Below, in pieces: positions 7,006 to 12,889 of a stretch of DNA of 64,000 nt. The position numbers were made by a program, and so were the translations under genes. The DNA lies in the NCBI RefSeq assembly GCF_000730385.1, contig NZ_CP008849.1, forward strand, positions 620,001-684,000, in the 5' to 3' direction. The DNA is from Alteromonas australica. GTDB lineage: Bacteria > Pseudomonadota > Gammaproteobacteria > Enterobacterales > Alteromonadaceae. Positions within the stretch are counted from its first letter, which is position 1. Each line of letters opens with the position of its first letter. The notes beneath the pieces are model-generated. The model saw only the letters and a list, made by a program, of their open reading frames with translations. It had not been told where the DNA came from and did not search any database.

Positions 7006-7305
7006 TTAATAAAACTCCGTAAATCTCTCTGAGAAACCATTGATCTGCTTAGCTTCTAGAAGGCCATCTGATTTCATTAATGCAAGTTGTAGCATAGCTT
7101 TGGACTTTGCATTGTAATTGAATATGTTCGCTATACGTTTGTCACTATTTTCCATCAACTTATACAGGTAAAGATATTTTGCATGAGCTGAAAGTTCGGG
7201 ATTATCGATTCCTTTACGCACATCGTCAAAAACTTGCTGGCAGCATTTATCTAATGCATCTGCCTTAACTCGTTTGAAGTGATTCCAATCTGCCTCTGAA
7301 ATCAT
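7006..7305 (-). CDS. Hypothetical cassette protein, mostly helical
   Basis: The 99-residue product is soluble, charged and looks all-helical (start MISEADWNHFKRVKADALDK, later AHAKYLYLYKLMENSDKR and a C-terminal MLQLALMKSDGLL). It has two adjacent cysteines near residue 21. No signal peptide or membrane helix is seen. No named family is recognised. It lies alone between the attC sites 6867..6981 and 7321..7424 and is a single-gene cassette. No function is proposed. Confidence 0.6.
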   Translation of the reverse strand: MISEADWNHFKRVKADALDKCCQQVFDDVRKGIDNPELSAHAKYLYLYKLMENSDKRIANIFNYNAKSKAMLQLALMKSDGLLEAKQINGFSERFTEFY

Positions 7306-7320
7306 GTTTTACCTCTTTAG

Positions 7321-7424
7321 GCCTAACTTTTCAATAACGGGCGCAGACATGTGGGACATAATGGCGAAGCCGCCCCGCGTATAGGCGTCCCAGCTAACGA
7401 AGTGAGTGACTTAATTTTTTATAT
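7321..7424 (-). repeat. attC site, long type (104 bp), weak first arm
   Basis: The 3' arm is a perfect GTTAGGC on the - strand (7321..7327) with GCGCCCGTTATTGAAA before it. The central block GGGACGCCTATACGCGGGGC matches other sites. The 5' arm is AT-rich (GAATATAAA) and only loosely fits RYYYAAC. Confidence 0.68.
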
Positions 7425-8147
7425 TCACTTTACTTCAAGATCAAATACAACATCTACGGAGGCGGAAAAAACGATATTTTTTTGAAGATATCGACCTGAT
7501 TCAAACTCTTCTGCTTCAATTCGTGACCCAGTGACTTCTACCCTTTCTATATTGTCATTAAAACCATATCTATTACGTTGATTTTGGTTAGCAGAATTTA
7601 TGCTATAGACTTTGCCTAATCTGGCATCAAATGCTGAGGCCATAGTTCGCCCTTTTCTTTTTGCATTCTCGACTGCATTTGCAAAAACTTCTTCTTTTAA
7701 TGCTTCCTTACGAGAAGATTGAAACTCAATATTTTGAATTTCATTCACCTTTGCCTCTAGTGCAAAGTTTAATAATTCGTTGAGATGTTGAATTTTATGG
7801 AGGGTTACTTTGATAGTGCGGCTCGCAATGTATCCGTCTAATACTTTCTTATCTTCCTCCGTATAATAATAGTTTGGACTTGTAACAATACTTGACGCAC
7901 TAACATTCTTTTCATCAATTTCAAATCTATTTAGCCCATTTAGAAAGTCATTAATTCTCTTATCAACATCTTTCTTAGCCGCTAAGCTTGAATCATTTTT
8001 TGATTCTGTTTCAAAAGTGAGTACCGCCAGATCTGGCGCGGCAGTTATTTGAGCTTTACCTTCTACAACAATATGCCTGTCATTTGGTACGCTTGCAGAA
8101 AGATTAAAAGGGTAAATAAGAATCAGGATTATAGGTAAAAACTTCAT
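7425..8147 (-). CDS. SIMPL-domain (DUF541, YggE-like) exported protein
   Basis: The 240-residue product has a signal peptide (MKFLPIILILIYPFNLSA) and a SIMPL/DUF541 domain like that of E. coli YggE, which has been linked to oxidative stress defence; family members are periplasmic or membrane bound and the biochemical role is unclear. Family features include VVEGKAQITAAPDLAVLTF at the domain start, then VSASSIVTSPNYYY and AVENAKRKGRTMASAFDARLG. The start at 8147 follows a perfect AGGAGG; the upstream 18 codons of open frame belong to the attC. It is a single-gene cassette, and large for one. Confidence 0.85.
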   Translation of the reverse strand: MKFLPIILILIYPFNLSASVPNDRHIVVEGKAQITAAPDLAVLTFETESKNDSSLAAKKDVDKRINDFLNGLNRFEIDEKNVSASSIVTSPNYYYTEEDKKVLDGYIASRTIKVTLHKIQHLNELLNFALEAKVNEIQNIEFQSSRKEALKEEVFANAVENAKRKGRTMASAFDARLGKVYSINSANQNQRNRYGFNDNIERVEVTGSRIEAEEFESGRYLQKNIVFSASVDVVFDLEVK

Positions 8148-8162
8148 GTGACCTCCTTGTGA

Positions 8163-8270
8163 ATATAACTTTAAGCTAAAGGGCGCAGGCACGTAGGGCA
8201 TAATGGCGAAGCCGCCCTGCGTGTATGCGTCCCAGCGAACGAAGTGAGTGGGTTTATTGAATTGCTATAT
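8163..8270 (-). repeat. attC site, long type (108 bp)
   Basis: On the - strand it runs from ATATAGC (8264..8270) to GTTATAT (8163..8169). The central stem arms ACGTAGGGC and GCCCTGCGT enclose a GGC-GAA-GCC hairpin, nearly identical to the site at 11799..11907. Confidence 0.75.
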
Positions 8271-8276
8271 CGCCGT

Positions 8277-8690
8277 TCACCAATATTTCTTCGTATCAAT
8301 ATAGTGCTTCATGTTAGAAAAGATGTAAGCTAGAAGAAAAAATGCCGGCGTCGCAATTACGTCGGGTTTTATGAACCAAGTTAGTAGGCCCAAAAGCACC
8401 GTCGTCATTTCTAACATAATAATTTGCTTTCTTGCTTTTACTCCCCAAAACGAAAACCTGACCCATAACGGCTCTTTTTTCCATTCATTAGATGTTTTGT
8501 CTATCACGATAATTTCCTCTTGAAGTTTAGAAATGTCAATTTCAAACACAGAGGCAAGGGCTTTAAGAGATTCTATGCTGGCCTTGTTTCCACTTTCTAT
8601 TCGTTGAATAGTTCTCGTACTCAAGCCGCTTAACGTGGCAAGTTGTTCTTGTGACCAGTTTCGTTTTTCTCTAAGACGTTTGACTATCAT
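8277..8690 (-). CDS. XRE-type HTH protein fused to a two-helix membrane domain
   Basis: The 137-residue product starts with an XRE/Cro helix-turn-helix (about residues 1-58: KRNWSQEQLATLSGLSTRTI then QRIESGNKASIESLKALA). After a linker, two membrane helices follow (about 92-108 and 112-130, MTTVLLGLLTWFI and ATPAFFLLAYIF) in the style of 2TM domains attached to HTH regulators. It is probably a DNA-binding regulator held at the inner membrane. Target genes are unknown; no operator pattern was found next to it. AGGAG lies 7 bases before the ATG. It is a single-gene cassette with a 100-bp leader. Confidence 0.8.
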   Translation of the reverse strand: MIVKRLREKRNWSQEQLATLSGLSTRTIQRIESGNKASIESLKALASVFEIDISKLQEEIIVIDKTSNEWKKEPLWVRFSFWGVKARKQIIMLEMTTVLLGLLTWFIKPDVIATPAFFLLAYIFSNMKHYIDTKKYW

Positions 8691-8790
8691 TTGGGCTCCT
8701 TACCAATGCGAGAGGAAACTATCCATGTTTTAATCGATTGTCGGTTACGAAATCCACACGACAGTGGGGCGACAGACGATGTTTACAGCG

Positions 8791-8871
8791 ATACAACTTT
8801 GACTTAAGGCGCGCCATGTCATTGGCCCAGTGAGCCCGCTTTTTGGCGAACGACTTAAGCGTTTGTTATGC
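8791..8871 (-). repeat. attC site (81 bp) of the first toxin-antitoxin cassette
   Basis: On the - strand the 5' arm is GCATAAC followed by AAACGCTTAAGTCG, close to Vibrio repeat style; the 3' end is CGCGCCTTAAGTCAAAGTTGTAT, where GTTGTAT is a one-off GTTRRRY. The CTTAAGTC sequences in both halves pair. Confidence 0.62.
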
Positions 8872-8875
8872 ACTA

Positions 8876-8919
8876 TTGACTTACAGTGCTCAAATACCAT
8901 AATTAGGTATATATTGGTA
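8876..8919 (+). promoter_or_regulatory. Promoter and operator of parD-parE cassette
   Basis: TTGACT (8876..8881) and CATAAT (8898..8903) are spaced by 16 bp. An interrupted inverted repeat TACCAtaat...tatTGGTA (8895..8919) covers the -10 and start region, suggesting autorepression by the RHH antitoxin. Starts 5 bp past the attC, so the cassette carries its own promoter. Confidence 0.6.
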
Positions 8920-8933
8920 CTTGGAGAAAACAA

Positions 8934-9176
8934 ATGGCTAAAAATACCAGCATTACCCTTGGTGACCATTTTGATGGCTTTATTGCTCGCCAAATTCAAA
9001 CTGGTCGATATGGTTCAGCGAGCGAAGTAATTCGGTCTGCTCTTCGCTTGCTAGAAACACAGGAGACCAAATTAAACACTTTGCGTCAATTACTTGTAGC
9101 AGGTGAAGAAAGCGGCGAGGCTGAATACGACCTTGAGAACTTGATATCAGAACTAGATGGTGAATTAAAAGAGTGA
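8934..9176 (+). CDS. parD: Type II antitoxin, ParD family
   Basis: The 80-residue protein is a ParD-like antitoxin with an N-terminal ribbon-helix-helix DNA-binding domain (NTSITLGDHFDGFIARQI then YGSASEVIRSALRLLE) and a C-terminal acidic toxin-binding tail (EAEYDLENLISELDGELKE). It should neutralise the ParE toxin encoded next and repress their shared promoter. GGAGAAAAC precedes the ATG. It runs against the direction of the other cassette genes, which is possible because it has its own promoter. Confidence 0.88.
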   Translation: MAKNTSITLGDHFDGFIARQIQTGRYGSASEVIRSALRLLETQETKLNTLRQLLVAGEESGEAEYDLENLISELDGELKE

Positions 9177-9475
9177 AACCATTTAAGTTAACTGTACTCG
9201 CAAAATCCGATTTAAAAGATATCGCGTTATTTACGCAACGGAAATGGGGGAGGGAACAGCGTAATGTGTACCTAAAACAGTTCGACGATTCATTTTGGAT
9301 GTTGTCTGAAAATCCTGTTATCGGTAAAAGCTGCGACGAAATAAGAGACGGATACAGAAAGTTTCCGCAAGGTAGTCACGTTATTTTCTACAAGCAAACT
9401 GGTAGCCAGGAAATTCTGATTATAAGAATTCTTCATAAAAGTATGGATGTAAACCCTTTACGCTTTGGCGCATAA
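9173..9475 (+). CDS. parE: Type II toxin, ParE family
   Basis: The 100-residue product matches ParE toxins, which in studied cases act on DNA gyrase: LTVLAKSDLKDIALFTQRKW forms the N-terminal helices, and FPQGSHVIFYKQ with ILIIRILHKSMD is the usual C-terminal sheet. The start is GTG at 9173, overlapping the antitoxin stop by four bases (GTGA), so translation is coupled. The stop codon falls inside the 3' arm of the attC of the neighbouring cassette (9470..9476), leaving almost no spare DNA at the cassette junction. Confidence 0.88.
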   Translation: MKPFKLTVLAKSDLKDIALFTQRKWGREQRNVYLKQFDDSFWMLSENPVIGKSCDEIRDGYRKFPQGSHVIFYKQTGSQEILIIRILHKSMDVNPLRFGA

Positions 9476-9517
9476 CGCCGCATTCAGCGGCTTGTCCGCT
9501 GCAATGCTTTGTTAGCC
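9470..9517 (-). repeat. attC site, very short type (48 bp)
   Basis: On the - strand it runs GGCTAAC...GTTATGC. Internal GCAGCGGACAAGCCGCTG forms a simple stem (CAGCGG/CCGCTG). The amidohydrolase frame reads through the 5' arm and stops inside the site. Confidence 0.75.
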
Positions 9518-10965
9518 ATAGTATCTGCAGCAAAATCTGTTCGATCAAAAACTTCCCCATGTAAGATGACTTGGTGGATATTGCTCCAAGCGTCCACGGT
9601 AGTTAAAGGGTTTTGTTTTAGTAAAAGTAAATTTGCAACCTTGCCAACTTCAACCGTTCCGTAATCTTCATCAATATTAAATTGTCGCGCATTATTAATG
9701 GTTGCAGCTGCAAGTATTGCAACTAAAGATACTCCGGCGTCTGCCATTGCTTTCATCTCAAGGAAAGTTGTTAAACCAGGCTGGTTGGAAAAACTAGGAC
9801 TTCCCGGAAAATCAGAACCTAATAACAGCGGATAGCCTGCCTCGGTGAGGGTTTGTAGAATTTTGTTACCTTTCCCCATCCGATCTTTTAAAAAGATTCG
9901 AGCAATAACCTCGTCGGGTAGTTCGTCAAATCCTGCGCGTAATTCTTCTTTAAACCATTGTGCCGAAGGTTGCTTATACCACTCAAGTAATTCTTTGGGC
10001 GTGACCTTACTAAATTCAGGAATACCATGTGAGTTATGCAACATGAGTTCACCTAGTCCGGCAATTACCCTTTGGGTTGGCATGTAACCAATGCTTTTGC
10101 TCATTAACTGGTTAATCACGCCATGCATTGGTTTGGATACTTCAGTTTCACGCCAAAACTCCCCCCAATTCCAAAGCCCGTGTGCAATTACATCTACCTC
10201 TGCATCAATAGCTCTTTGATACATATCCAATGCATTGGCATGCGCTACAAGAGGTAGTTTATGTGGTAATGCAGATTTTCGAATACGTTTCAGGGTATCG
10301 TCAGACAACAACGGCCACTGACTTTCATCCCCATAGCCATCTTCAAAGTATACTTTTATGCAAGATGCGCCGGATTCAGCAATACGTTTAACAATTTGCT
10401 CAGGAGAGTTCAGTGCTGTTTCAGCAACGTCCTGTTCAACAATATAGGAAAACATGGATTTCGAAAGCTCATCATTTTTCTCTACCAAAGGAAACGTTGA
10501 GCGTGCGGTGATGACTTCACAACGATAGTAATCAGGATGTACTTTAGAAGAAGTGAATTTTGTCCATTCAAGCCCAGGATTTGGGTCGACAACCTGCGTG
10601 ATACCGTAATACAAAAAGCTATAGGGTTGTTGTTTATAGTAATCTTCAGCAAGTGCGCCATTCTTTTGTGCCACAGGCTCCACGCCAAACCCCATACCAG
10701 GAATAGATGAAACATGAACATGGCTATCCATGATTCCGGGTGCTAGATATAAAGTAGTTCCGTCTATGACCTGAGTATCAACTGTTTTTTTAATATTAGA
10801 TGACGATACCGTTTTTATCCGTCCATCAGCAATAAGAACATGCGCCTTTTGTAATGGCCTCTGAAGGTGCGATGATACGACGGTCACATTTTCAATCAGC
10901 ACACTCTCTTTTGCGAAAGTAGGATAATGTAGAAACAGAATCGCAATGAGGATATGTTTACGCAT
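9484..10965 (-). CDS. Exported amidohydrolase family protein, cassette gene
   Basis: The 493-residue protein has a signal peptide (MRKHILIAILFLHYPTFA) and an amidohydrolase TIM barrel: the metal-binding HxH motif is SHVHVS after LAPGIMD (about residue 81), PLVAHANALDMY holds a barrel-strand histidine, and LLGSDFPGSP holds the late aspartate. The domain end fits imidazolonepropionase-like members (GTVEVGKVANLLLLKQNPL). It probably hydrolyses a cyclic amide or peptide-like bond in the periplasm; substrate unknown. Its last residues (ANKALQRTSR) are encoded by the attC, seen widely in cassette genes. AAGGAAAG precedes the ATG. It is the largest cassette here. Confidence 0.87.
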   Translation of the reverse strand: MRKHILIAILFLHYPTFAKESVLIENVTVVSSHLQRPLQKAHVLIADGRIKTVSSSNIKKTVDTQVIDGTTLYLAPGIMDSHVHVSSIPGMGFGVEPVAQKNGALAEDYYKQQPYSFLYYGITQVVDPNPGLEWTKFTSSKVHPDYYRCEVITARSTFPLVEKNDELSKSMFSYIVEQDVAETALNSPEQIVKRIAESGASCIKVYFEDGYGDESQWPLLSDDTLKRIRKSALPHKLPLVAHANALDMYQRAIDAEVDVIAHGLWNWGEFWRETEVSKPMHGVINQLMSKSIGYMPTQRVIAGLGELMLHNSHGIPEFSKVTPKELLEWYKQPSAQWFKEELRAGFDELPDEVIARIFLKDRMGKGNKILQTLTEAGYPLLLGSDFPGSPSFSNQPGLTTFLEMKAMADAGVSLVAILAAATINNARQFNIDEDYGTVEVGKVANLLLLKQNPLTTVDAWSNIHQVILHGEVFDRTDFAADTMANKALQRTSR

Positions 10966-10988
10966 AACTTTCCTTGTTGTTGTGATCT

Positions 10989-11065
10989 GGCTAACACCCG
11001 CATTACGGGCAAAAACACGTAGGCTACAATACCAAGCGAAGCGAGTGTTAATGCTTTTGTTATAT
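10989..11065 (-). repeat. attC site (77 bp) of the second toxin-antitoxin cassette
   Basis: On the - strand it runs from ATATAAC (11059..11065) to GTTAGCC (10989..10995), with GCTTCGCTTGG in the centre and TGCCCGTAATGCGGGTGTTAG at the 3' end. Confidence 0.72.
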
Positions 11066-11070
11066 GCAAT

Positions 11071-11104
11071 TTGCTACATCTGTAGCGCATTGCTACAATG
11101 TAAC
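11071..11104 (+). promoter_or_regulatory. Promoter with two operator palindromes for the second TA cassette
   Basis: TTGCTA (11071..11076) and TACAAT (11094..11099) are spaced by 17 bp. A perfect palindrome GCTACA-TC-TGTAGC (11073..11086) covers the -35 side, and a near repeat GCTACA-A-TGTAAC (11092..11104) covers the -10. This is the layout of an autoregulated toxin-antitoxin promoter. Confidence 0.68.
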
Positions 11105-11127
11105 GGCTAACTATTGGGAGACATATT

Positions 11128-11349
11128 ATGGCAACCGCGAGCGTAAGACTAGACCAAGATCTAGTTGAGAAAGCTACCATTATGGGCAAAGCACTAAACC
11201 GAACGATGCCAAAACAGATTGAGCATTGGGCAAAGATAGGTGAAATGATGGAAGATAATCCCGATTTGCCATACGAATTTGTGAAACAGGCAATTATTTC
11301 TAAAGCTGAAAAAGAGGCTGGAAAATTGGAGCCTTACGATTTTGGCTAA
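11128..11349 (+). CDS. Type II antitoxin, ParD-like
   Basis: The 73-residue product fits the ParD-like antitoxin family: a short RHH-type start (TASVRLDQDLVEKATIMGKA then LNRTMPKQIEHWAKIGEMM) and a C-terminal tail with ISKAEKEAGKLEPYDFG. It should bind the two operators upstream and neutralise the toxin that follows. GGGAG lies 8 bases before the ATG. It is inverted relative to the array and is unrelated in sequence to the first ParD cassette. Confidence 0.82.
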   Translation: MATASVRLDQDLVEKATIMGKALNRTMPKQIEHWAKIGEMMEDNPDLPYEFVKQAIISKAEKEAGKLEPYDFG

Positions 11350-11632
11350 GATTACCAATGTTTTACAGACAGCTAATTTTAAGAGAGCAGTAAAGAAGTT
11401 ACATCAGAATCAGAAAAAAGACTTGGATAAAGCCGTTAAGGAACTAATGGCCGATCCTCCTCTAGGTGAGCAGAAAAAAGGCGACCTAGCCTTTCTTCGC
11501 GTGTACAAATTCAAGATGGTCAAGCAGTTAACCTTACTAGGTTACAGCTACGAGGATGGCACTGTAATACTTGAATTGATAGCTCTTGGTTCTCATGAAA
11601 ATTTTTACCGCGATGTTAAAAAGTTGTTCTGA
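11342..11632 (+). CDS. Type II toxin, RelE/ParE superfamily
   Basis: The 96-residue product has a RelE/ParE-like toxin architecture: TANFKRAVKKLHQNQKKDLD at the N-terminal helices, DPPLGEQKKGDLAFLRVYKF through the central sheet, and a final LIALGSHENFYRDVKKLF. RelE-type toxins cut mRNA on the ribosome while ParE-type poison gyrase; which applies here cannot be told. The start is TTG at 11342, overlapping the antitoxin end by eight bases, so translation is coupled. The gene ends 8 bp before the neighbouring attC. Confidence 0.82.
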   Translation: MAKITNVLQTANFKRAVKKLHQNQKKDLDKAVKELMADPPLGEQKKGDLAFLRVYKFKMVKQLTLLGYSYEDGTVILELIALGSHENFYRDVKKLF

Positions 11633-11640
11633 CCAATTGC

Positions 11641-11711
11641 GTATAACACTAAGCTAAGGGGCAAAAGCACAATGCGAGAATAGCGAAGCCGCATTGTGTT
11701 TTTGTCCCAGC
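11641..11711 (-). repeat. attC remnant lacking its 5' arm
   Basis: The 3' half is normal (GCCCCTTAGCTTAGTGTTATAC on the - strand ends at 11641) and the central stem CACAATGCGG/CGCATTGTG is intact, but the RYYYAAC arm is absent; the sequence joins the coding sequence of a GNAT fragment. It is probably a deletion product and could not fold into a complete site. Confidence 0.65.
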
Positions 11712-11777
11712 GCGATATAAATCAAAAACTTTTGAGGCAGCTTCAATTTTAGTTTTATCAGCCCTATAAATTTCCAT
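11649..11777 (-). pseudogene. N-terminal fragment of a GNAT acetyltransferase fused to an attC
   Basis: An ATG at 11777 behind GGAAA starts MEIYRADKTKIEAASKVFDL then YR, which looks like the first strand and helix of GNAT proteins (compare EIREA...AAPLFDAYR). After residue 22 the reading frame runs into attC sequence (AGTKTQCGFAILALC) and stops at 11649. The remaining 120 or so residues expected of a GNAT enzyme are missing. The fragment supports loss of DNA spanning the gene end and attC 5' arm. Confidence 0.6.
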
Positions 11778-11798
11778 TTTACTGTAATTTCCTTTTAG

Positions 11799-11907
11799 GT
11801 ATAACACTAAGCTTTGGGGCGCAGGCACGTAGGGCATAATGGCGAAGCCGCCCTGCGTGTATGCGTCCCAGCCCGCGAAGCGGGCGTGCTTGATTTTTTT
11901 GTTATGT
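11799..11907 (-). repeat. attC site, long type (109 bp)
   Basis: On the - strand it runs from ACATAAC (11901..11907) to GTTATAC (11799..11805), with GCTTCGCGGGCTGGGACGCA and the ACGTAGGGC/GCCCTGCGT stem. The best-preserved example of the array's long type. Confidence 0.82.
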
Positions 11908-11916
11908 GCAATTGCT

Positions 11917-12135
11917 TCAAACATCAAATTGCTCTTTTACTACTGTTTTGTCTATTTTGGAGAGAACTGGCTGACCTCCTCCATGTAACGCACCATCTGG
12001 GTAACTTTTAATCCAGTAACAGCCATTCTCTTTTTCTATATACAGACTGTCCCAACCGCTTTTACTAACAGCGACCTTTTTACACTTGGTACTGACAAAA
12101 TCTTCAATCTCTATTTGCGAAGAGATGACATCCAT
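11917..12135 (-). CDS. Imm27-like immunity protein
   Basis: The 72-residue product resembles immunity protein 27, a family found with polymorphic toxins: the block SGWDSLYIEKENGCYWIKSY then PDGALHGGGQPVL matches the family's GWxxLYxxxxxGRYWELxYP and MHGGGPPxL. It should bind and block a toxin effector in the cytosol. No matching toxin gene is next to it; the second cassette of the array holds it alone. The start at 12135 gives a complete domain; codons upstream belong to attC sequence. An orphan immunity gene would protect against attack by kin bacteria. Confidence 0.72.
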   Translation of the reverse strand: MDVISSQIEIEDFVSTKCKKVAVSKSGWDSLYIEKENGCYWIKSYPDGALHGGGQPVLSKIDKTVVKEQFDV

Positions 12136-12150
12136 ATTTAACAACCTTGC

Positions 12151-12266
12151 ACATAACACCCCACTAAGGGGCGATAACACATGGGCTAAAATTAGGAACG
12201 AAGTGACGCAGCCCATGTGTTAGCGTCCCAGCGAGCGAAGCGAGAGCCTTGAGTGGTTTGTTATGT
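12151..12266 (-). repeat. attC site, long type (116 bp), first in the array
   Basis: On the - strand it runs from ACATAAC (12260..12266) to GTTATGT (12151..12157). GCACATAAC and GTTATGTGC extend the complementarity of the arms. The centre pairs CTAACACATGGGCT with AGCCCATGTGTTA, a long stem. Confidence 0.83.
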
Positions 12267-12644
12267 GCCACTGACTGATTTAGCCACAACAAACCCACTG
12301 AAACCGATGGCTGACTCGATATACCAGCCCTTGTAACCATTACTATCAAGATAATTTACTGTAGTTTCAATATCGCCTTTCCATATATCGACGCCGTAAT
12401 ATAGATTCCATTTTTGGAGATTTTCCTTTTCTTCTTCGAAAAGAGAACTAAGCGGTATGTTTTCAATGTCAGTGATAATCGAATGCGCAGTATGCACAAA
12501 GTGATATATCGCAACTTCTGTGAAGGTGATTTCCGAAAAATCAGTTTCTTTACCTGGATAGCCAAATCCTAAAAATAATTTTACAGTTTTCCCATGGTCG
12601 GCAACTTCGTATTTTTGAAGATGATAATCGTGAAATTTCAACAT
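12261..12644 (-). CDS. Hypothetical protein in the first cassette
   Basis: The 127-residue product is acidic and soluble, with no signal peptide or membrane helix. It mixes helices and strands (KLFLGFGYPGKETDF, IYHFVHTAHSIITDIENIPL, YGVDIWKGDIETTVNYLDSN, GWYIESAIGFSGFVV). No family is recognised with confidence; the size and acidity are like immunity or inhibitor proteins, which is only an impression. AAGGAAG lies 10 bases before the ATG at 12644. Its stop codon overlaps the attC. Being next to attI, it should be the most recently inserted and the best expressed from the integron promoter. Confidence 0.62.
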   Translation of the reverse strand: MLKFHDYHLQKYEVADHGKTVKLFLGFGYPGKETDFSEITFTEVAIYHFVHTAHSIITDIENIPLSSLFEEEKENLQKWNLYYGVDIWKGDIETTVNYLDSNGYKGWYIESAIGFSGFVVAKSVSGT

Positions 12645-12665
12645 AGTCAGTTGAGCTTCCTTGGC

Positions 12666-12740
12666 ACATAACAACTTAATGTACGGAAAAAATCCTTTAT
12701 GCAACGTGGATAAAATCCGCATATAACTTTAATAATTTAC
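12666..12740 (-). other. attI-like insertion site and first cassette junction
   Basis: The junction TTAAGTTGTTATGTGCC (- strand, read from 12682 to 12666) contains the crossover sequence GTTATGT identical to the 3' arm of the attC at 12151. The stretch to its right up to intI has no gene and is AT-rich. The exact right limit of attI cannot be set by eye. The cassette promoter Pc should be in 12700..12880 on the - strand, but no convincing -35/-10 pair was found. Confidence 0.6.
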
Positions 12741-12797
12741 TCACTTTCGCATGTAATGTCATTTACATCAATATCCTATACTTTGTATCTGAAAACA

Positions 12798-12813
12798 CTG
12801 TACTGAAGTACGG
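12798..12813 (+). promoter_or_regulatory. Degenerate LexA-like box between attI and intI
   Basis: CTGTACTGAAGTACGG matches CTG-N10-CAG except for CGG in place of CAG; its core GTACT-GA-AGTAC is a perfect palindrome. It could be a weak second LexA site or the operator of another regulator. Confidence 0.35.
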
Positions 12814-12856
12814 AAAGTTTCCTTTTTATTTTACGGCGCACTAAAAAGTCGTAATG

Positions 12857-12872
12857 CTGTGCTTATATACAG
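12857..12872 (+). promoter_or_regulatory. LexA (SOS) box upstream of intI
   Basis: CTGTGCTTATATACAG fits the gammaproteobacterial consensus CTGT-N8-ACAG exactly and lies 17 bp before the intI start codon, where it would cover the promoter or start site. Integron integrases in Vibrio and mobile integrons are known to be SOS-controlled in this way. Confidence 0.8.
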
Positions 12873-12889
12873 ATAAAAAGTACTAACAA

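Noticed and set aside
8745-8999. 84-codon - strand frame across the TA promoter and attC
   Set aside because: It overlaps the attC, promoter and the start of parD; composition does not look like a protein.
12700-12880. Cassette promoter Pc on the - strand
   Set aside because: Several weak -10-like sequences exist, but none has a fitting -35 at 16-18 bp; expected from integron biology but not located.
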